Part shown: positions 22,568 through 32,338 of the stretch, one piece after another
Layout: every line of letters starts with the position of its first letter
How positions within the stretch are numbered: position 1 is the first letter of the stretch
Assembly: GCA_026401035.1 (NCBI GenBank)
Contig: JAPLNR010000065.1
Span: 114,512 to 178,511, forward strand
Direction of reading: 5' to 3'
From: Planctomycetia bacterium
Lineage (GTDB): Bacteria; Planctomycetota; Planctomycetia; Pirellulales; UBA1268
Length of the DNA stretch: 64,000 bases
The notes under the pieces: model-generated
Database searches by the model: none
Seen by the model: the letters and a program-made list of their open reading frames with translations, nothing else
What the model was told of the DNA's origin: nothing
Translations under genes and position numbers: made by a program

Positions 22568-23044
22568 TCAGTTTCCGGTGGCGGAGTCGCTCGTGGGCAG
22601 CGGCGCACCCAACTGGGCGAAGAGCTGCAGCACGCCGTTGAAGTGGGCGAGCCGCGGGCCGTAGCGGTCGATGAACTCGCCGAGCGCGTATTCGCTGTCG
22701 GTGAAGTCTTCGGCGTTTTCGGCCGCGTCGCGGGCGATGCCGGACAGGAATTCCGTGTGCACCTTGGCGAGCGATTCAGCGGCCTGTCGGCAGGACCGCG
22801 CCAATTCGGGATTGGCTTCCTTCCAGGCCTTGAGTTCCGCCAGCCGCTGTCGCTGCTGGAGCGACACCTGATTGACCAGTTCGCCGAGCAGTTCGCACGA
22901 CCGCGTCTGGAGGGCGATCATGTCGCGGAGAAGCCGATTGGTCTCCGTGGCGTCGCCGGCTGCACCCTGCGAGCCGGCGCTCGAGGCCGTGATCGAGTTT
23001 GCCGAGATGTCGAACTGCGTGAACCCGGGGGGGCCGTCAGCCAT
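22568..23044 (-). CDS. Hypothetical helical protein
   Basis: The 158-residue protein is predicted to be almost wholly alpha-helical after a polar N-terminus (MADGPPGFTQFDISANS). Heptad-like stretches run from about residue 38 to 75 (ETNRLLRDMIALQT) and on to about 130. There are no signal peptide, metal motifs or membrane segments. It ends 31 bp before the ligase gene on the same strand and is probably in the same operon, so it may be a scaffold or carrier for the ligase-reductase pair. I do not recognise the family. Confidence 0.65.
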   Translation of the reverse strand: MADGPPGFTQFDISANSITASSAGSQGAAGDATETNRLLRDMIALQTRSCELLGELVNQVSLQQRQRLAELKAWKEANPELARSCRQAAESLAKVHTEFLSGIARDAAENAEDFTDSEYALGEFIDRYGPRLAHFNGVLQLFAQLGAPLPTSDSATGN

Positions 23045-23341
23045 GGCGTGATTCCGGACAGGGAGAAAGCAGGCGGAAAACTGCAGACGCCCAATCGTAG
23101 GCACAACGCCTCCAGTTTGCCATGAACGGGAGCCGGGCAGGGGAGTTTTTTTGCCGCTGCCGTCAGGGTTTCCCCATTTTCAACCGGGGAGTCGCGGGCA
23201 CGCCGTCGACCGCCGTGCCCGGCGGAGCCGCTCAAGTGCCCGGCGGGGATGCCCGATGGTTGGTTGCGGGAGCGGGAGCCGGCGCAGCGGATGCAGGGAC
23301 GCATCGCGCGGGGCAAAGGGCATTCTGGAGCGGCGACGCGA

Positions 23342-23866
23342 ATGGAGCAGAACCGGAGCGAGCAGCCCGTCGAGGCGGCATTTGGCTTCCTGACGGTGGT
23401 CGACGCGCCATCGCATGGACTGTTCGGCGGGTATCTGCTGGTGGATCTCGCCGGCCGCCCGCTCGAGTTTCATTGCACGGCGCCGGTCAAAGTCTCACGC
23501 GCCCAGCAGATTCTGTACGGGGCAACACTGCAGAGCCACCTCCATGGCCGGCAGATCGGCGCGGCGCTTCTCGCCGAGGGCACGGTGACGCCGGAACTGG
23601 TGCTGACCGATCTCGAGTCGATGCTTCACGTGCGGCCGCACACGGCCCTGCCCGTGGCGCTCGTGACGCGGGCAGGGGCGGGGGCCGCGGCCGGCTCCGG
23701 AGCGGCCGGCTTCGCCATCGGAGACGTCTCGATCAGCCCGCATGCGAGCGATGCCGGGCTCGAACCGCTGCTCCGTGAGAAACTCGAATCGCTGCTGGCG
23801 GCGGTCGATCTCTCGGAGCCGTTCGAGCGAATCCGCGCCGCGATCGAGGAAGCCCAGCGACACTGA
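23342..23866 (+). CDS. Hypothetical protein upstream of the SNF2 helicase
   Basis: The 174-residue protein is cytosolic in character. It starts MEQNRSEQPVEAAFGFLTVVD and has a well-ordered first half (GGYLLVDLAGRPLEFHC) and a helical C-terminus (EPLLREKLESLLAAVDL). It stops 22 bp before the SNF2 gene and is very likely cotranscribed with it. An earlier in-frame start would add 31 residues of low quality. I see no catalytic motif and know no function. The pairing with a helicase suggests a role as a partner or regulator. Confidence 0.65.
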   Translation: MEQNRSEQPVEAAFGFLTVVDAPSHGLFGGYLLVDLAGRPLEFHCTAPVKVSRAQQILYGATLQSHLHGRQIGAALLAEGTVTPELVLTDLESMLHVRPHTALPVALVTRAGAGAAAGSGAAGFAIGDVSISPHASDAGLEPLLREKLESLLAAVDLSEPFERIRAAIEEAQRH

Positions 23867-23888
23867 GCGAAACGCCTCCAGGCAGACC

Positions 23889-25670
23889 ATGGATTCTCAA
23901 GCCCAGGACAGCGCGGTGCACTCGTGGAGGCGTGGTGATCTGCTGCTCCCCACGCCGCGGTTGCTGCCCCGGCTCGATCCACGGCTCGTCCTGCCGGCGG
24001 CGCTGCGGCTGCCGATCGACGTGCCACGGCCAGCCATTGCGCGGATCGAGCTCTTCGATCAGCCGCCGGCCGTCAGCAGTTTTCGCTTTGCGCAGGTGTC
24101 GGCTCCACCGGCCAGGCCACCCAGAGCGCCGCGCGTGGCCGAGGTCGCGGCGGCCGCCAGTGCCCTGCCGGAAAATAGTTCGTCCGGCGGTGCGGATCCG
24201 GCCGCGGAGTCGACGACGCCCAAGCGCACCCGCATCGCCCCGCCGCGCGATGTCGTGAAGCTCTCCGAGCGGTTCTTCTTCCTGCTGCAGCCCGATCTGG
24301 AATCGATCCTGGAATCGAGCCGCCTCGAGTTTCCACGGGAGCCGTTCCCCTTCCAGCTCGACGGCATGGCCTTCCTCGTGCCGCGGCACGGCGCGGTGCT
24401 CGCCGACGAAATGGGGCTCGGTAAATCGATGCAGGCAATTTCGTCGCTGCGGCTGCTCATCCGCTCGGGCGAGGCGCGGCGGGTGCTCGTCGTCTGCCCG
24501 AAGGGCCTCGTCTCCAACTGGACGCGGGAACTGGCCGACTGGGCGCCGGAGCTGCTCGTGGCCGTGATCGAGGGGGATCCGCAGCGCCGCCGCTGGCAGT
24601 GGTCGCTTCAGGACGTGCCCGTGAAGGTCGCCAACTACGAGGCGGTGGTGCGCGACCGGGAACTCGTGGCCGAACTGGGGCTCGAGTTCGATCTCGTCGT
24701 TCTCGACGAGGCGCAGCGGATCAAGAACCGCTCGAGCAGCACGAGCGAGGCCATCCGCAGCCTCCACCGCAAGCGCAGCTGGGCACTCACCGGCACGCCG
24801 GTGGAAAATACCGCCGAAGACCTCGTCTCGATTTTCGAGTTCGTCGCCCCGGGCCATCTGAACGACCGGATGTCTCCGCGGGCTCTCGGCGCCGCGGCGG
24901 CCGATCACGTGCTGCGGCGGACGAAGGACAAGGTGCTCAAGGACATGCCGCCGCGGATGAATCGCGACGAACGGATCGAACTCACTGCGGAGCAGCGGGA
25001 GACCTACCGCCGCGCCGAGGAAGAGGGGGTGCTGCGGCTCTCGCAGCTCGGTCAGGAAGCGACGATCCAGAACGTCTTCGAACTCGTCCTGCGGCTCAAG
25101 CAGATCTGCAATTTCGACACGGCCACCGGCGAGAGCGCGAAGCTCGACTGCCTCGAGGCCGAGCTCGAGGAGATCCAGGCCAGCGGGAAGAAGTCGCTCG
25201 TCTTCAGCCAGTGGGTCGAAACGATCGGCCGGCTCGACAAGAGGCTGTCGCGGTTTGGGGCGCTCGAATACCACGGCGGCATGTCGACGGTGGCCCGCGA
25301 CGAGGCGATCCGAAAGTTCAAGCACGACAAGCAGCACAACGTACTGCTGCTCTCCTACGGAGCCGGCGCCGTGGGGCTCAACCTGCAGTTCTCGCAATAC
25401 GTCTTCCTCTTCGACCGTTGGTGGAACCCGGCGATCGAGGACCAGGCCATCAACCGCGCCCACCGCATCGGCGCTGTCGGCGCCGTCACGGTCACCCGGT
25501 ACCTCTCTGCCGACACGATCGAGGAACGGATCGACGAGGTGCTCCGCAAGAAACGCGACCTTTCCGAGCTGATTCTCTCCCAGGCGGAAGCCCCAGCCGC
25601 GAGCGGGCTCACCGCTGACGACCTCTTCTCGCTCTTCAAGCTCGCCCCGCCGAAGCGGGCCGCCGCATAG
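23889..25670 (+). CDS. SNF2-family DEAD/DEAH-box ATPase
   Basis: The 593-residue protein has a proline- and alanine-rich N-terminus (about 1-140), then the helicase motifs in order: DEMGLGKSMQA (I), VVCPKGLVSNW (Ia), VVLDEAQRIKN (II), LTGTPVEN (III), VFSQW (IV), LSYGAGAVGLNLQ (V) and DQAINRAHRIG (VI). This is a complete SNF2 motor, which moves along double-stranded DNA to remodel protein-DNA complexes. It has no SWIM zinc finger, HARP or nuclease domain. No restriction or defence genes are near, so a housekeeping role in transcription or repair (RapA-like) is more likely than defence. The ATG at 23889 follows the upstream gene by 22 bp. Confidence 0.9.
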   Translation: MDSQAQDSAVHSWRRGDLLLPTPRLLPRLDPRLVLPAALRLPIDVPRPAIARIELFDQPPAVSSFRFAQVSAPPARPPRAPRVAEVAAAASALPENSSSGGADPAAESTTPKRTRIAPPRDVVKLSERFFFLLQPDLESILESSRLEFPREPFPFQLDGMAFLVPRHGAVLADEMGLGKSMQAISSLRLLIRSGEARRVLVVCPKGLVSNWTRELADWAPELLVAVIEGDPQRRRWQWSLQDVPVKVANYEAVVRDRELVAELGLEFDLVVLDEAQRIKNRSSSTSEAIRSLHRKRSWALTGTPVENTAEDLVSIFEFVAPGHLNDRMSPRALGAAAADHVLRRTKDKVLKDMPPRMNRDERIELTAEQRETYRRAEEEGVLRLSQLGQEATIQNVFELVLRLKQICNFDTATGESAKLDCLEAELEEIQASGKKSLVFSQWVETIGRLDKRLSRFGALEYHGGMSTVARDEAIRKFKHDKQHNVLLLSYGAGAVGLNLQFSQYVFLFDRWWNPAIEDQAINRAHRIGAVGAVTVTRYLSADTIEERIDEVLRKKRDLSELILSQAEAPAASGLTADDLFSLFKLAPPKRAAA

Positions 25671-25688
25671 GACGGGCTTCAGCCCGTC
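25671..25688 (+). terminator. Stop-adjacent palindrome after the SNF2 gene
   Basis: GACGGGCTTCAGCCCGTC follows the TAG stop without a spacer. Compared with the copy after htrA, an A-T pair in the stem is replaced by G-C on both arms, so the hairpin is preserved while the sequence changes. Confidence 0.5.
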
Positions 25689-25709
25689 ATGCATCGACTC
25701 GCCCAATCC

Positions 25710-25848
25710 GGCTCGGGGCTGCACATGCCCTCTCGGCGGACGTTCGCTACGGACATCCTGTCCTTCGCTCACTGCATGTCCGCTCGCTTCGGCATCCTGC
25801 CTGCGCTCGCTCCCATAGCCCGCGAGAGGGCATGTGCAGCCCCGAGCC
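25710..25848 (+). repeat. 139-bp hairpin repeat (H1)
   Basis: Perfect 26-bp inverted repeats at 25710-25735 and 25823-25848 (starting GGCTCGGGGCTGCACATG) enclose 87 bp that holds smaller nested palindromes around GACATCCTGTCC and GGCATCCTGCC. The interior is the reverse complement of the repeat at 53241-53379 with about one difference. It lies downstream of the SNF2 gene and upstream of mnmG. Confidence 0.85.
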
Positions 25849-25879
25849 TGCCCGCTTTCTGCAGTTCACCAGTTGGGGA

Positions 25880-26021
25880 GGCTTCGGGCGACCCGTACCC
25901 CGGGAGCCGGCGTTGCTGACAAGCGCAGCCAGGATGGCGGAGCGCGGTCAGCATCGAGAGAGCGAAGGGCATGGATGCCCGTAGCGAACGTCCGGCGATG
26001 GGGCACGGGTAGTCCGAAGCC
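25880..26021 (+). repeat. 142-bp hairpin repeat (H2), imperfect arms
   Basis: Arms at 25880-25901 and 26000-26021 match in 19 of 22 positions. The interior shares GCGCAGCCAGGATGGCGGAG and GTAGCGAACGTCCGGCGATG with the repeat at 63694-63828, so it belongs to the second subfamily. Confidence 0.75.
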
Positions 26022-26059
26022 GGCTTGGGCTAACGGCGGCGACAGCGAGAAAGCCGTAG

Positions 26060-26127
26060 CCCGCAGCGAACGTCCGCCGAGAGGGCATGTGCAGCCCCGG
26101 GCCGGGTTGGGCGAGTTGAAGCACGAC
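26060..26127 (+). repeat. Half hairpin repeat (H3) with short palindrome
   Basis: Only the right half of an H1-type hairpin is present (from GCAGCGAACGTCCGCCGAG to the arm near 26105). The linker CCGGGTTGGGCGAG and a short palindrome GACAGGCTGAAGCCTG follow. It directly precedes mnmG. Confidence 0.65.
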
Positions 26128-26172
26128 AGGCTGAAGCCTGGCCCACGTTTCGTGGTTGGTACACTCATTTGC

Positions 26173-28023
26173 ATGACCTGCCGCTACAACTATGACGTGC
26201 TCGTGATCGGCGCCGGGCATGCCGGCGTGGAGGCGGCCTGCGCGGCGGCGCGGCTGGGAGCCCGCGTGGCACTACTCACGGCAAACTGCGACACCGTCGG
26301 CCAGATGAGCTGCAACCCGGCGATCGGCGGCGTCGGCAAGGCGCAGCTCGTCCGCGAGGTCGATGCGCTCGGGGGCGTGATGGGGCAGGCGATCGACGCC
26401 ACCGGCATTCAGTTTCGCGTCCTCAACCGCTCGAAGGGGCCGGCCATGCACGGGCCGCGGGCGCAGGCCGACAAGCGGCTCTATCAGATGGAGGTGAAGC
26501 GGATCGTCGAGGAGACCGACAACCTCGAACTGCGGCAGGAGACGGTCGAGGATCTCGTCGTCGAGCCGGTCGAGTCCGGCGGTCACGGGCAGGGCCGACC
26601 GGAGTGGCGGGTGACGGGGGTGCGGGTCCGCGGTGATGCGGTGTATCGGGCGGAAACGATCGTGCTCACGACGGGAACGTTTCTGCAGGCGGTGATGCAC
26701 ACCGGCGAGGCCAAGACTCCCGGTGGCCGAGCCGGGGAGGGCACGACGGCCGGCGTGAGCCGGGCGCTCGAGCGGTTCGGCATCCGGATCGATCGCTTCA
26801 AGACCGGCACGCCGTGCAGGCTCTCCGCGAAGTCGATCGACTTTTCACAACTCGACGTGCAGGCAGGTGACGCGGAGCCGCAGCCGTTCTCGTTTCTCAC
26901 CGACGGCATCGACCGCGAGCAGCTCGTCTGCTGGATCACGCGGACGACGCCGGAGATCCACGACCTCATTCGCGCGAATCTGCATCGCGCGCCGATGTAC
27001 ACCGGCCAGATCGAGTCGCGGGGCCCGCGGTACTGCCCGAGCATCGAGGACAAGGTGGTGCGGTTCGCGGACCGCGACAGCCATCAATTGTTCCTGGAGC
27101 CGGAGGGACGGCGAACGCAGGAAATCTACGTCAACGGCATCTCCACGAGCCTGCCCCGCGACGTTCAGGACGCGATGATCCGCATGGTGCCGGGGCTCGA
27201 GCGGGCGCAGGTGATGCGGTATGGCTATGCGGTTGAATACGACTACTGCCCGCCCGACCAGCTCACCGTGGCGCTGGAAAGCAAGCGGGTGAAAGGGCTC
27301 TTCTGTGCCGGCCAGATCAATGGCACGACCGGCTACGAAGAGGCGGCCGCGCAGGGCATTGTCGCCGGCACGAATGCGGCGCTGGCGCTTGCCGGCCGCG
27401 AGTCGCTCGTGCTCGAGCGCGAGGATTCCTACATCGGCGTGCTGATCGACGACCTCGTGACCCGCGGCGTCGACGAGCCCTACCGGATGTTCACGAGCCG
27501 TGCCGAGCACCGGCTCAGTTTGCGTCACGACAATGCCGATCGGCGACTGACGCCGACGGCGACCCGACTCGGGCTCGCGCAGCCGGAGCGGATCGAGCGG
27601 CTGGCGGCGAAGACCGCCGAGATCGAGGCGACGCGGGAGGTGCTTGCGGCCCGGCGGGTCGGCGGCGTGACGCTGCTCGAACTGCTCAAGCGTCCGGAGT
27701 TCGGCTGGGCGGAGGCGGTGGCCGCGTTGCCCGCGCTGGCCGGTGTGTCGCGCACGGTGGCGACGCAGATCGCCAGCGATGTCCGCTACGCGGGGTATCT
27801 CGTGCTCGAGCGCGAGCAGATCGAGCGCCGCCGGCGGCAGGGGGCGCGGGTGATTCCCGAAGGGCTCGACTATGCCGCGGTGCGTCACCTGCGGGCCGAA
27901 GCCCGCGAAAAGCTCGATCGCGTGCGGCCGCGGACGCTCGAACAGGCGGGCCGCGTGAGCGGCATCACGCCTGCCGACCTGGCGATCGTGCTCGTCCACC
28001 TCGAGGGACGCGGCGGGGCGTGA
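26173..28023 (+). CDS. mnmG: tRNA uridine 5-carboxymethylaminomethyl modification enzyme MnmG (GidA)
   Basis: MnmG works with MnmE to modify uridine 34 of certain tRNAs, using FAD and methylene-tetrahydrofolate. The 616-residue protein has the FAD-binding [19 protein letters not shown], the signature [29 protein letters not shown] with a conserved cysteine, and [18 protein letters not shown]. The C-terminal helical domain (about 550-616) that contacts MnmE is complete. The frame is open far upstream, but that part is the hairpin-repeat cluster, so the ATG at 26173 is the start. A cysteine that serves in catalysis in other MnmG proteins is plausible in SCNPAIGG. Confidence 0.95.
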   Translation: MTCRYNYDVLVIGAGHAGVEAACAAARLGARVALLTANCDTVGQMSCNPAIGGVGKAQLVREVDALGGVMGQAIDATGIQFRVLNRSKGPAMHGPRAQADKRLYQMEVKRIVEETDNLELRQETVEDLVVEPVESGGHGQGRPEWRVTGVRVRGDAVYRAETIVLTTGTFLQAVMHTGEAKTPGGRAGEGTTAGVSRALERFGIRIDRFKTGTPCRLSAKSIDFSQLDVQAGDAEPQPFSFLTDGIDREQLVCWITRTTPEIHDLIRANLHRAPMYTGQIESRGPRYCPSIEDKVVRFADRDSHQLFLEPEGRRTQEIYVNGISTSLPRDVQDAMIRMVPGLERAQVMRYGYAVEYDYCPPDQLTVALESKRVKGLFCAGQINGTTGYEEAAAQGIVAGTNAALALAGRESLVLEREDSYIGVLIDDLVTRGVDEPYRMFTSRAEHRLSLRHDNADRRLTPTATRLGLAQPERIERLAAKTAEIEATREVLAARRVGGVTLLELLKRPEFGWAEAVAALPALAGVSRTVATQIASDVRYAGYLVLEREQIERRRRQGARVIPEGLDYAAVRHLRAEAREKLDRVRPRTLEQAGRVSGITPADLAIVLVHLEGRGGA

Positions 28024-28052
28024 GCCCGGCCGGCGTGTTTGAAAGCCTTGCC

Positions 28053-29369
28053 ATGCGTATCGTCCAGATCACGGCGGGAGCGGGGGGACGGATCTGCGGT
28101 TCCTGCCTTCACGACAATGCCCTCGTGCGGTCGCTGCGGCGGCGGGGCCGCGATGCCATCCTCGTGCCGGCCTACGTGCCGACGACCACCGACGAGGAGA
28201 ATGTCAGCGAAAAAAAAATCGTCTGCGGCGGCGTGAATGTCTGGCTGCAGGAATACGTGCCGCTCTTCCGCCACACGCCCCGCTGGCTCGATCGGCTGTT
28301 CGACTCCCGTGGCCTGCTCGACTGGCTGTCGAGCCGCACCGGGGGAACGAAGCCCGCGGATCTCGGAGGGCTGACCGCCTCGACGCTTCGGGGCGAGGCG
28401 GGGCATCAGCGGAAGGAGGTCGAAAAACTCGCGGAGTGGCTCGGCCGCGACGTGCGGCCGGACATCGTGCAACTCTCCAACGTGCTGCTCGTCGGCCTGG
28501 CGCGGCGGGTGAAGCAGGTGACCGGTGCCAAAATCGTCTGCAGCCTGTCGGGTGAGGACATCTTCATCGAGCAGATTCCCGAGCCGCACCATGCGGAAAT
28601 TCGCGGGCTCCTGCGGGAACGGGCGGCCGATGTCGATCACTTCGTCGCGCTCAACGAATCCTTCGCCGATTTCATGCAGAGCTATCTCGACGTCCCGCGG
28701 GGGCGGATCTCGGTCGTGCCCCACGGCGTCGATCTGGCGGGGTTTCCCGCCGTGCCCCCCGACCTGCGGGCACGCCGCGCCGCCCGCCCGGGACGATTGC
28801 AGATCGGCGCGCTCGCGCGGGTCTGTCCGGAAAAGGGGCTCGAACAACTCGTGCGGGCGATCGCGATCCTCGCCCGCACGCACGACGTGGAGCTCCTTGC
28901 CGCCGGCGCGGTGATCACGGCCGAGCGGGAGTATCTCGAAATGTGCCGCGGCCTCGCGGCCGAGCTCGGCATCGCGCGACGGTTCAAGTGGCTCGGGCAG
29001 ATCGACCGCCCCGGCAAGCTGCGGCTCCTCGACTCGATCGACGTGTTTGCGATGCCCACGATCCATCCCGAGGCCAAGGGGCTGCCCGTCATCGAGGCGC
29101 TGGCCGCCGGCGTGCCCGTCGTCGCGCCGGCCCACGGCGGGTTTCCGGAATTGCTCGGGGCGTCAGCAGGCGGCGAGCGGCCGGGGCTGCTCCACGTGCC
29201 CGCCGATCCCGCGGATCTGGCACGGGCGATCAGCATGGTGCTCGACGATCCGGAACGGGCCACGCGGATGGGCCGCGCCGGGCACGAGATCGTGCGGGAG
29301 CGGCACACGTTCGACACCATGGCAGCGGGCCACGAGGCAATCTACGAACGGCTGCAGGCGACTGGCTGA
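28053..29369 (+). CDS. Group 1 (GT4) glycosyltransferase
   Basis: The 438-residue protein has a GT-B fold: an N-terminal acceptor domain starting MRIVQITAGAGGRICGSCLHDNALVRSLRRRG and a C-terminal donor domain with GALARVCPEKGLEQLVRAI, KWLGQIDR and the EX7E motif in HPEAKGLPVIEALAAG. The product is a retaining glycosyltransferase, probably for a surface glycan. The paired cysteines in the first glycine-rich loop are unusual among GT4 proteins. A GTG at 28020 overlaps the mnmG stop and would add 11 residues, but the ATG at 28053 aligns with the fold. Donor and acceptor are unknown. Confidence 0.85.
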   Translation: MRIVQITAGAGGRICGSCLHDNALVRSLRRRGRDAILVPAYVPTTTDEENVSEKKIVCGGVNVWLQEYVPLFRHTPRWLDRLFDSRGLLDWLSSRTGGTKPADLGGLTASTLRGEAGHQRKEVEKLAEWLGRDVRPDIVQLSNVLLVGLARRVKQVTGAKIVCSLSGEDIFIEQIPEPHHAEIRGLLRERAADVDHFVALNESFADFMQSYLDVPRGRISVVPHGVDLAGFPAVPPDLRARRAARPGRLQIGALARVCPEKGLEQLVRAIAILARTHDVELLAAGAVITAEREYLEMCRGLAAELGIARRFKWLGQIDRPGKLRLLDSIDVFAMPTIHPEAKGLPVIEALAAGVPVVAPAHGGFPELLGASAGGERPGLLHVPADPADLARAISMVLDDPERATRMGRAGHEIVRERHTFDTMAAGHEAIYERLQATG

Positions 29370-29380
29370 ATCCTGTTATC

Positions 29381-30166
29381 TCAGCTGGATGGAAACCGCG
29401 ATTCGTGGGCGAGGCTGTTGAGGAATGTGCGGGCCTTGCCGTAGTCCCCGGCTGCGTAGTTCCCGACGTTGTCCTTGAGCACATCGATGAACTTCGACAC
29501 GGTCCGCTGGATCTCCTGAAACTGTTCGTATTGCAGGCTACCGCCAGACGAGGCGCGGTGCGCGAAGAGTTTGTCGAGTTCGGCGCGGTAGGGGGAGAAG
29601 ATACTGTCCTGCAGCACGATCGGATATTCGATGTGGCCCGTGACTGGATCGAGTTGCGTGGAGACGAGACGGGGCGGGACGGTCATCTTCGCCATGCGGA
29701 TCGCCTGCTCCTGCGTGACCGGTGGGCCGGCCTCGGCGGCGCGGGCCTCCTTGTTGGACTTGCGCATCTCGAAATAGGTTTCGGTCCACCGCATCCGGTT
29801 TTGGATTTCCTGCGTCTTTGCGTCCTGCCAGTTTTTCGCGGCCTCGGAGTTTTCGAGATTCTGCGTCCCCTGGGCCCGCATCATTTCCGACATGCCGTAG
29901 GCAGCCGCCTGACCGGCGGTGGATGCATAGCCGCCCCGGTTGTAGCCCATGCCGCCCCACTGAGCCGCGGCTGGCGATCCCAACAGCAACAACAGCGCCG
30001 CGCACGATGCGACCCTGAGTGCAGGGCCGGAGAGGAAGCGAGCATGGGGACCTGAGCGGAGCTTCGATGAAAAACTCCCGGCCTTTAATCGGGACAGGGC
30101 GCGAGTGTGGTTCGGAGCCCGGGGTGCCGACCGTTTGGTCGACGACTGCTGGAGTGGCATGCTCAA
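29381..30166 (-). CDS. Hypothetical secreted protein
   Basis: The product (up to 261 residues) has a hydrophobic stretch ASCAALLLLLGSPAAAQ followed by a Gly/Tyr-rich segment WGGMGYNRGGYAS, then a helical, charged body (about 95-250). This is consistent with export and cleavage after AAAQ. The n-region before the hydrophobic core is unusually long (about 50 residues), yet there is no in-frame ATG, GTG or TTG nearer, so the start at 30166 or 30160 is forced unless CTG or similar is used. It converges with the glycosyltransferase gene across an 11-bp gap. I do not recognise the family. Confidence 0.6.
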   Translation of the reverse strand: MSMPLQQSSTKRSAPRAPNHTRALSRLKAGSFSSKLRSGPHARFLSGPALRVASCAALLLLLGSPAAAQWGGMGYNRGGYASTAGQAAAYGMSEMMRAQGTQNLENSEAAKNWQDAKTQEIQNRMRWTETYFEMRKSNKEARAAEAGPPVTQEQAIRMAKMTVPPRLVSTQLDPVTGHIEYPIVLQDSIFSPYRAELDKLFAHRASSGGSLQYEQFQEIQRTVSKFIDVLKDNVGNYAAGDYGKARTFLNSLAHESRFPSS

Positions 30167-30238
30167 CCTCGTCCGATCACAGGAAAGGGAAAGGGGTCAC
30201 CGGAGACAACTTCCCGTTCTATAAAAACGTCGCCCGAG

Positions 30239-30244
30239 TATACT
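30239..30244 (+). promoter_or_regulatory. Possible -10 box for the HEAT lipoprotein gene
   Basis: TATACT lies about 100 bp upstream of the ATG at 30346, within an AT-richer stretch (TTCTATAAAAACG) that stands out in this GC-rich DNA. No good -35 box is visible at the proper distance, so this is a weak call. Confidence 0.25.
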
Positions 30245-30345
30245 CAGATCACGCATCGCGGGCGACGGCGAATTGGTGCCATCCGCAACGCCGGACCGCG
30301 ATGCGCAGCCGGGTTTTGGCCCCTTGGTTTCTGGAGCATCATCAG

Positions 30346-32259
30346 ATGAGGCGTTCGCTGCTGGTTCTTTCCTTCGGGGCTCTCCTGGGCACGGGATTCG
30401 GTGGCTGTTCGAAGCCGCAGTCAGCCGCGCAGCCGCGACCGGCTCCGGCCGTCAAACAGGATGTCGGCCAGCAACCAGCCATCGACGCAGCAGCGCAGGC
30501 CCCCGGGGCGCTCGATACCCTCCGCCGCGAACTGGCCGAAGCGACTGACTCCGACACCCGCGTGCGTTTCATCGACCAGATCGCCGCCCAGGGACCGAAC
30601 GCACGGCCCGCGCTCGACGATCTTGTCGAGGCTTCTGCGTCTTCCGATGCCCGCGTGCGTTGGCACGCCGCCCGGGCGATCGGCCTGATCGGCGAAGATG
30701 CGCTGTCGGTTCTGCCCAAGCTCATCAGCCTGCTGTCTGACGAAGACCCAATCGTTGTCGCCCAGTCAGCGGCCGCCATCGGCCTGATTCGCAAGGACGA
30801 CGAGCGGTCCGACACGCCCACCAAAGACGTCTCGCTCTATGCATCCGCCTTCGATCCTCTGGCCAAGACCACCCTTCACCCGGATGCCCGTGCGCGGCGG
30901 GCTGCAGTCCGTGCGCTGCAGGTGCTCAAGCCGGCGCCCGAGGTGCTCCTGCCGCTCTTCAGCCGGCAGATGGCCGACGCTGATCCGTCCGTCGTGCTGC
31001 CGGCGCTGCATACCCTCGCCGACATGAAGGAGGAGGCGATGCCCGTCCTGCTCGAGGCGCTCAAAGATCCCAAGTCGCGATACTGGGCCAGCGTCGCGCT
31101 CGCCGAGATCGGCCCGGCGGCGGCGGCGGCGGTGGAGCCGTTGGCAAAACTTGCCAGCGAGGGCGAGGTCGACGAGAAACTACAGGCGATCCTGGCGTTG
31201 GCAGCGATCGGCACGCCCGCCCAAGCCGCGGCTCCGCAGCTGGTCAAAGCACTCGAATCAAACGAGGAGATGCTGCAATTCGCCGCAGCGTTTGCGATCG
31301 GAAAACTGCATGTTCCGGAAGCCGAAGCGGCCCTCGAACGAACGGCCGGCAGCGAGAACAAATTCCTGGCTTCAATCGCCGCCTGGGCCCGGGCACAACT
31401 CCACCCCGACGACAAGTCGCTCGTCGCCGACGCGGTAGACCGGCTCAAAAACGGTCTCGGCAGCGACAAGCCGCGGGTTCGCTGCAGTTCTGTTTCCGGC
31501 CTCTCGGACCTCTCCGGATTTCTCGACGATGGGGGAAAGCAAGAGCTGGCGGATGAATTCTCCGCTTTGATCGCCGACGCCGATCCCGACGTCGCCCTTG
31601 CCGCCGGCGCCGCACTCGTGCGTCTGGGTCAGCCGGCAGTGGCGCCACTCGAGGCAAAACTGGCCGACGCCGCCTCGCGGCTGCCAGCGATGGAGATTCT
31701 CGGCGCCATCGGCACGCCGGCGAAACAGGCGCTCCCCGCGATGATGGCGGCGCTGGCCGATCCCGACGAGACGTATCGCAGCGATGCCGCCGTCGCGATT
31801 GCCAACTTCGGCTCCGACGCCGCAACGGCCGTTCCGAATCTTGTAAAATTGCTCCAGGCGGGAAGCAACGGGCCCGGCACCATGTATGCGGCGGCCTACG
31901 CGTTGGGCCGCATCGGCCCGGCGGCCAAGCCGGCCCTGGAGAAGTTGCGGGAGCTCACCGCGTCCGAAGATGAATTGATGGCCACGGTGGCGGTTTGGTC
32001 GGCGTTGAAGATCGAGCCGACCGACAGTTCCCTGTTCGCATCCGCCGTGCCGCGGCTGCGCAAGGCGCTGCGGTCCGAGAAGGAACTTGTCAGGCTGGAG
32101 GCGGCGGTGGCTCTGGGCGACATCGGGCTGGCCGCCAGTCCGGCGCTGCCGCTCCTGGAACTTGTGGCCGAGGATGACCCGCTCCCCGCCGTCAGGCAGG
32201 CCGCGGAGCAGGCCATCGCCAAGATCTCCGCCGGTGCCGCCCAGCCAGTGGCGCCGTAA
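30346..32259 (+). CDS. HEAT-repeat lipoprotein
   Basis: The 637-residue protein starts with a lipoprotein-type signal (MRRSLLVLSFGALLGTGFGGC, cysteine 21) and a Pro/Ala/Gln-rich linker to about residue 55. It then consists of HEAT-like helical repeats to the end, for example VRWHAARAIGLIGEDA, YWASVALAEIGPAA, AILALAAIGTPAQAA and YRSDAAVAIANFGSDAA. Such superhelical scaffolds bind other proteins; here it would sit on the periplasmic side of a membrane. GGAG lies about 11 bases before the ATG. Planctomycetes carry many such proteins, and the specific partner is unknown. Confidence 0.8.
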   Translation: MRRSLLVLSFGALLGTGFGGCSKPQSAAQPRPAPAVKQDVGQQPAIDAAAQAPGALDTLRRELAEATDSDTRVRFIDQIAAQGPNARPALDDLVEASASSDARVRWHAARAIGLIGEDALSVLPKLISLLSDEDPIVVAQSAAAIGLIRKDDERSDTPTKDVSLYASAFDPLAKTTLHPDARARRAAVRALQVLKPAPEVLLPLFSRQMADADPSVVLPALHTLADMKEEAMPVLLEALKDPKSRYWASVALAEIGPAAAAAVEPLAKLASEGEVDEKLQAILALAAIGTPAQAAAPQLVKALESNEEMLQFAAAFAIGKLHVPEAEAALERTAGSENKFLASIAAWARAQLHPDDKSLVADAVDRLKNGLGSDKPRVRCSSVSGLSDLSGFLDDGGKQELADEFSALIADADPDVALAAGAALVRLGQPAVAPLEAKLADAASRLPAMEILGAIGTPAKQALPAMMAALADPDETYRSDAAVAIANFGSDAATAVPNLVKLLQAGSNGPGTMYAAAYALGRIGPAAKPALEKLRELTASEDELMATVAVWSALKIEPTDSSLFASAVPRLRKALRSEKELVRLEAAVALGDIGLAASPALPLLELVAEDDPLPAVRQAAEQAIAKISAGAAQPVAP

Positions 32260-32338
32260 AACACGCTTCATGCGAGTCCACGGCAGCGTGCCGTGATGTG
32301 CTTGGCGGCCCCCCGCTCGCGGCCCAAACGGCTTGGGA

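Noticed and set aside
23889..25670. SNF2 helicase as part of an anti-phage system
   Set aside because: No nuclease, methylase or other defence gene lies beside it. Its neighbours are a small unknown protein and mnmG.
23733..25772. A 679-codon minus-strand frame opposite the SNF2 gene
   Set aside because: It is antisense to intact helicase motifs, and its first residues are a translation of the hairpin repeat.
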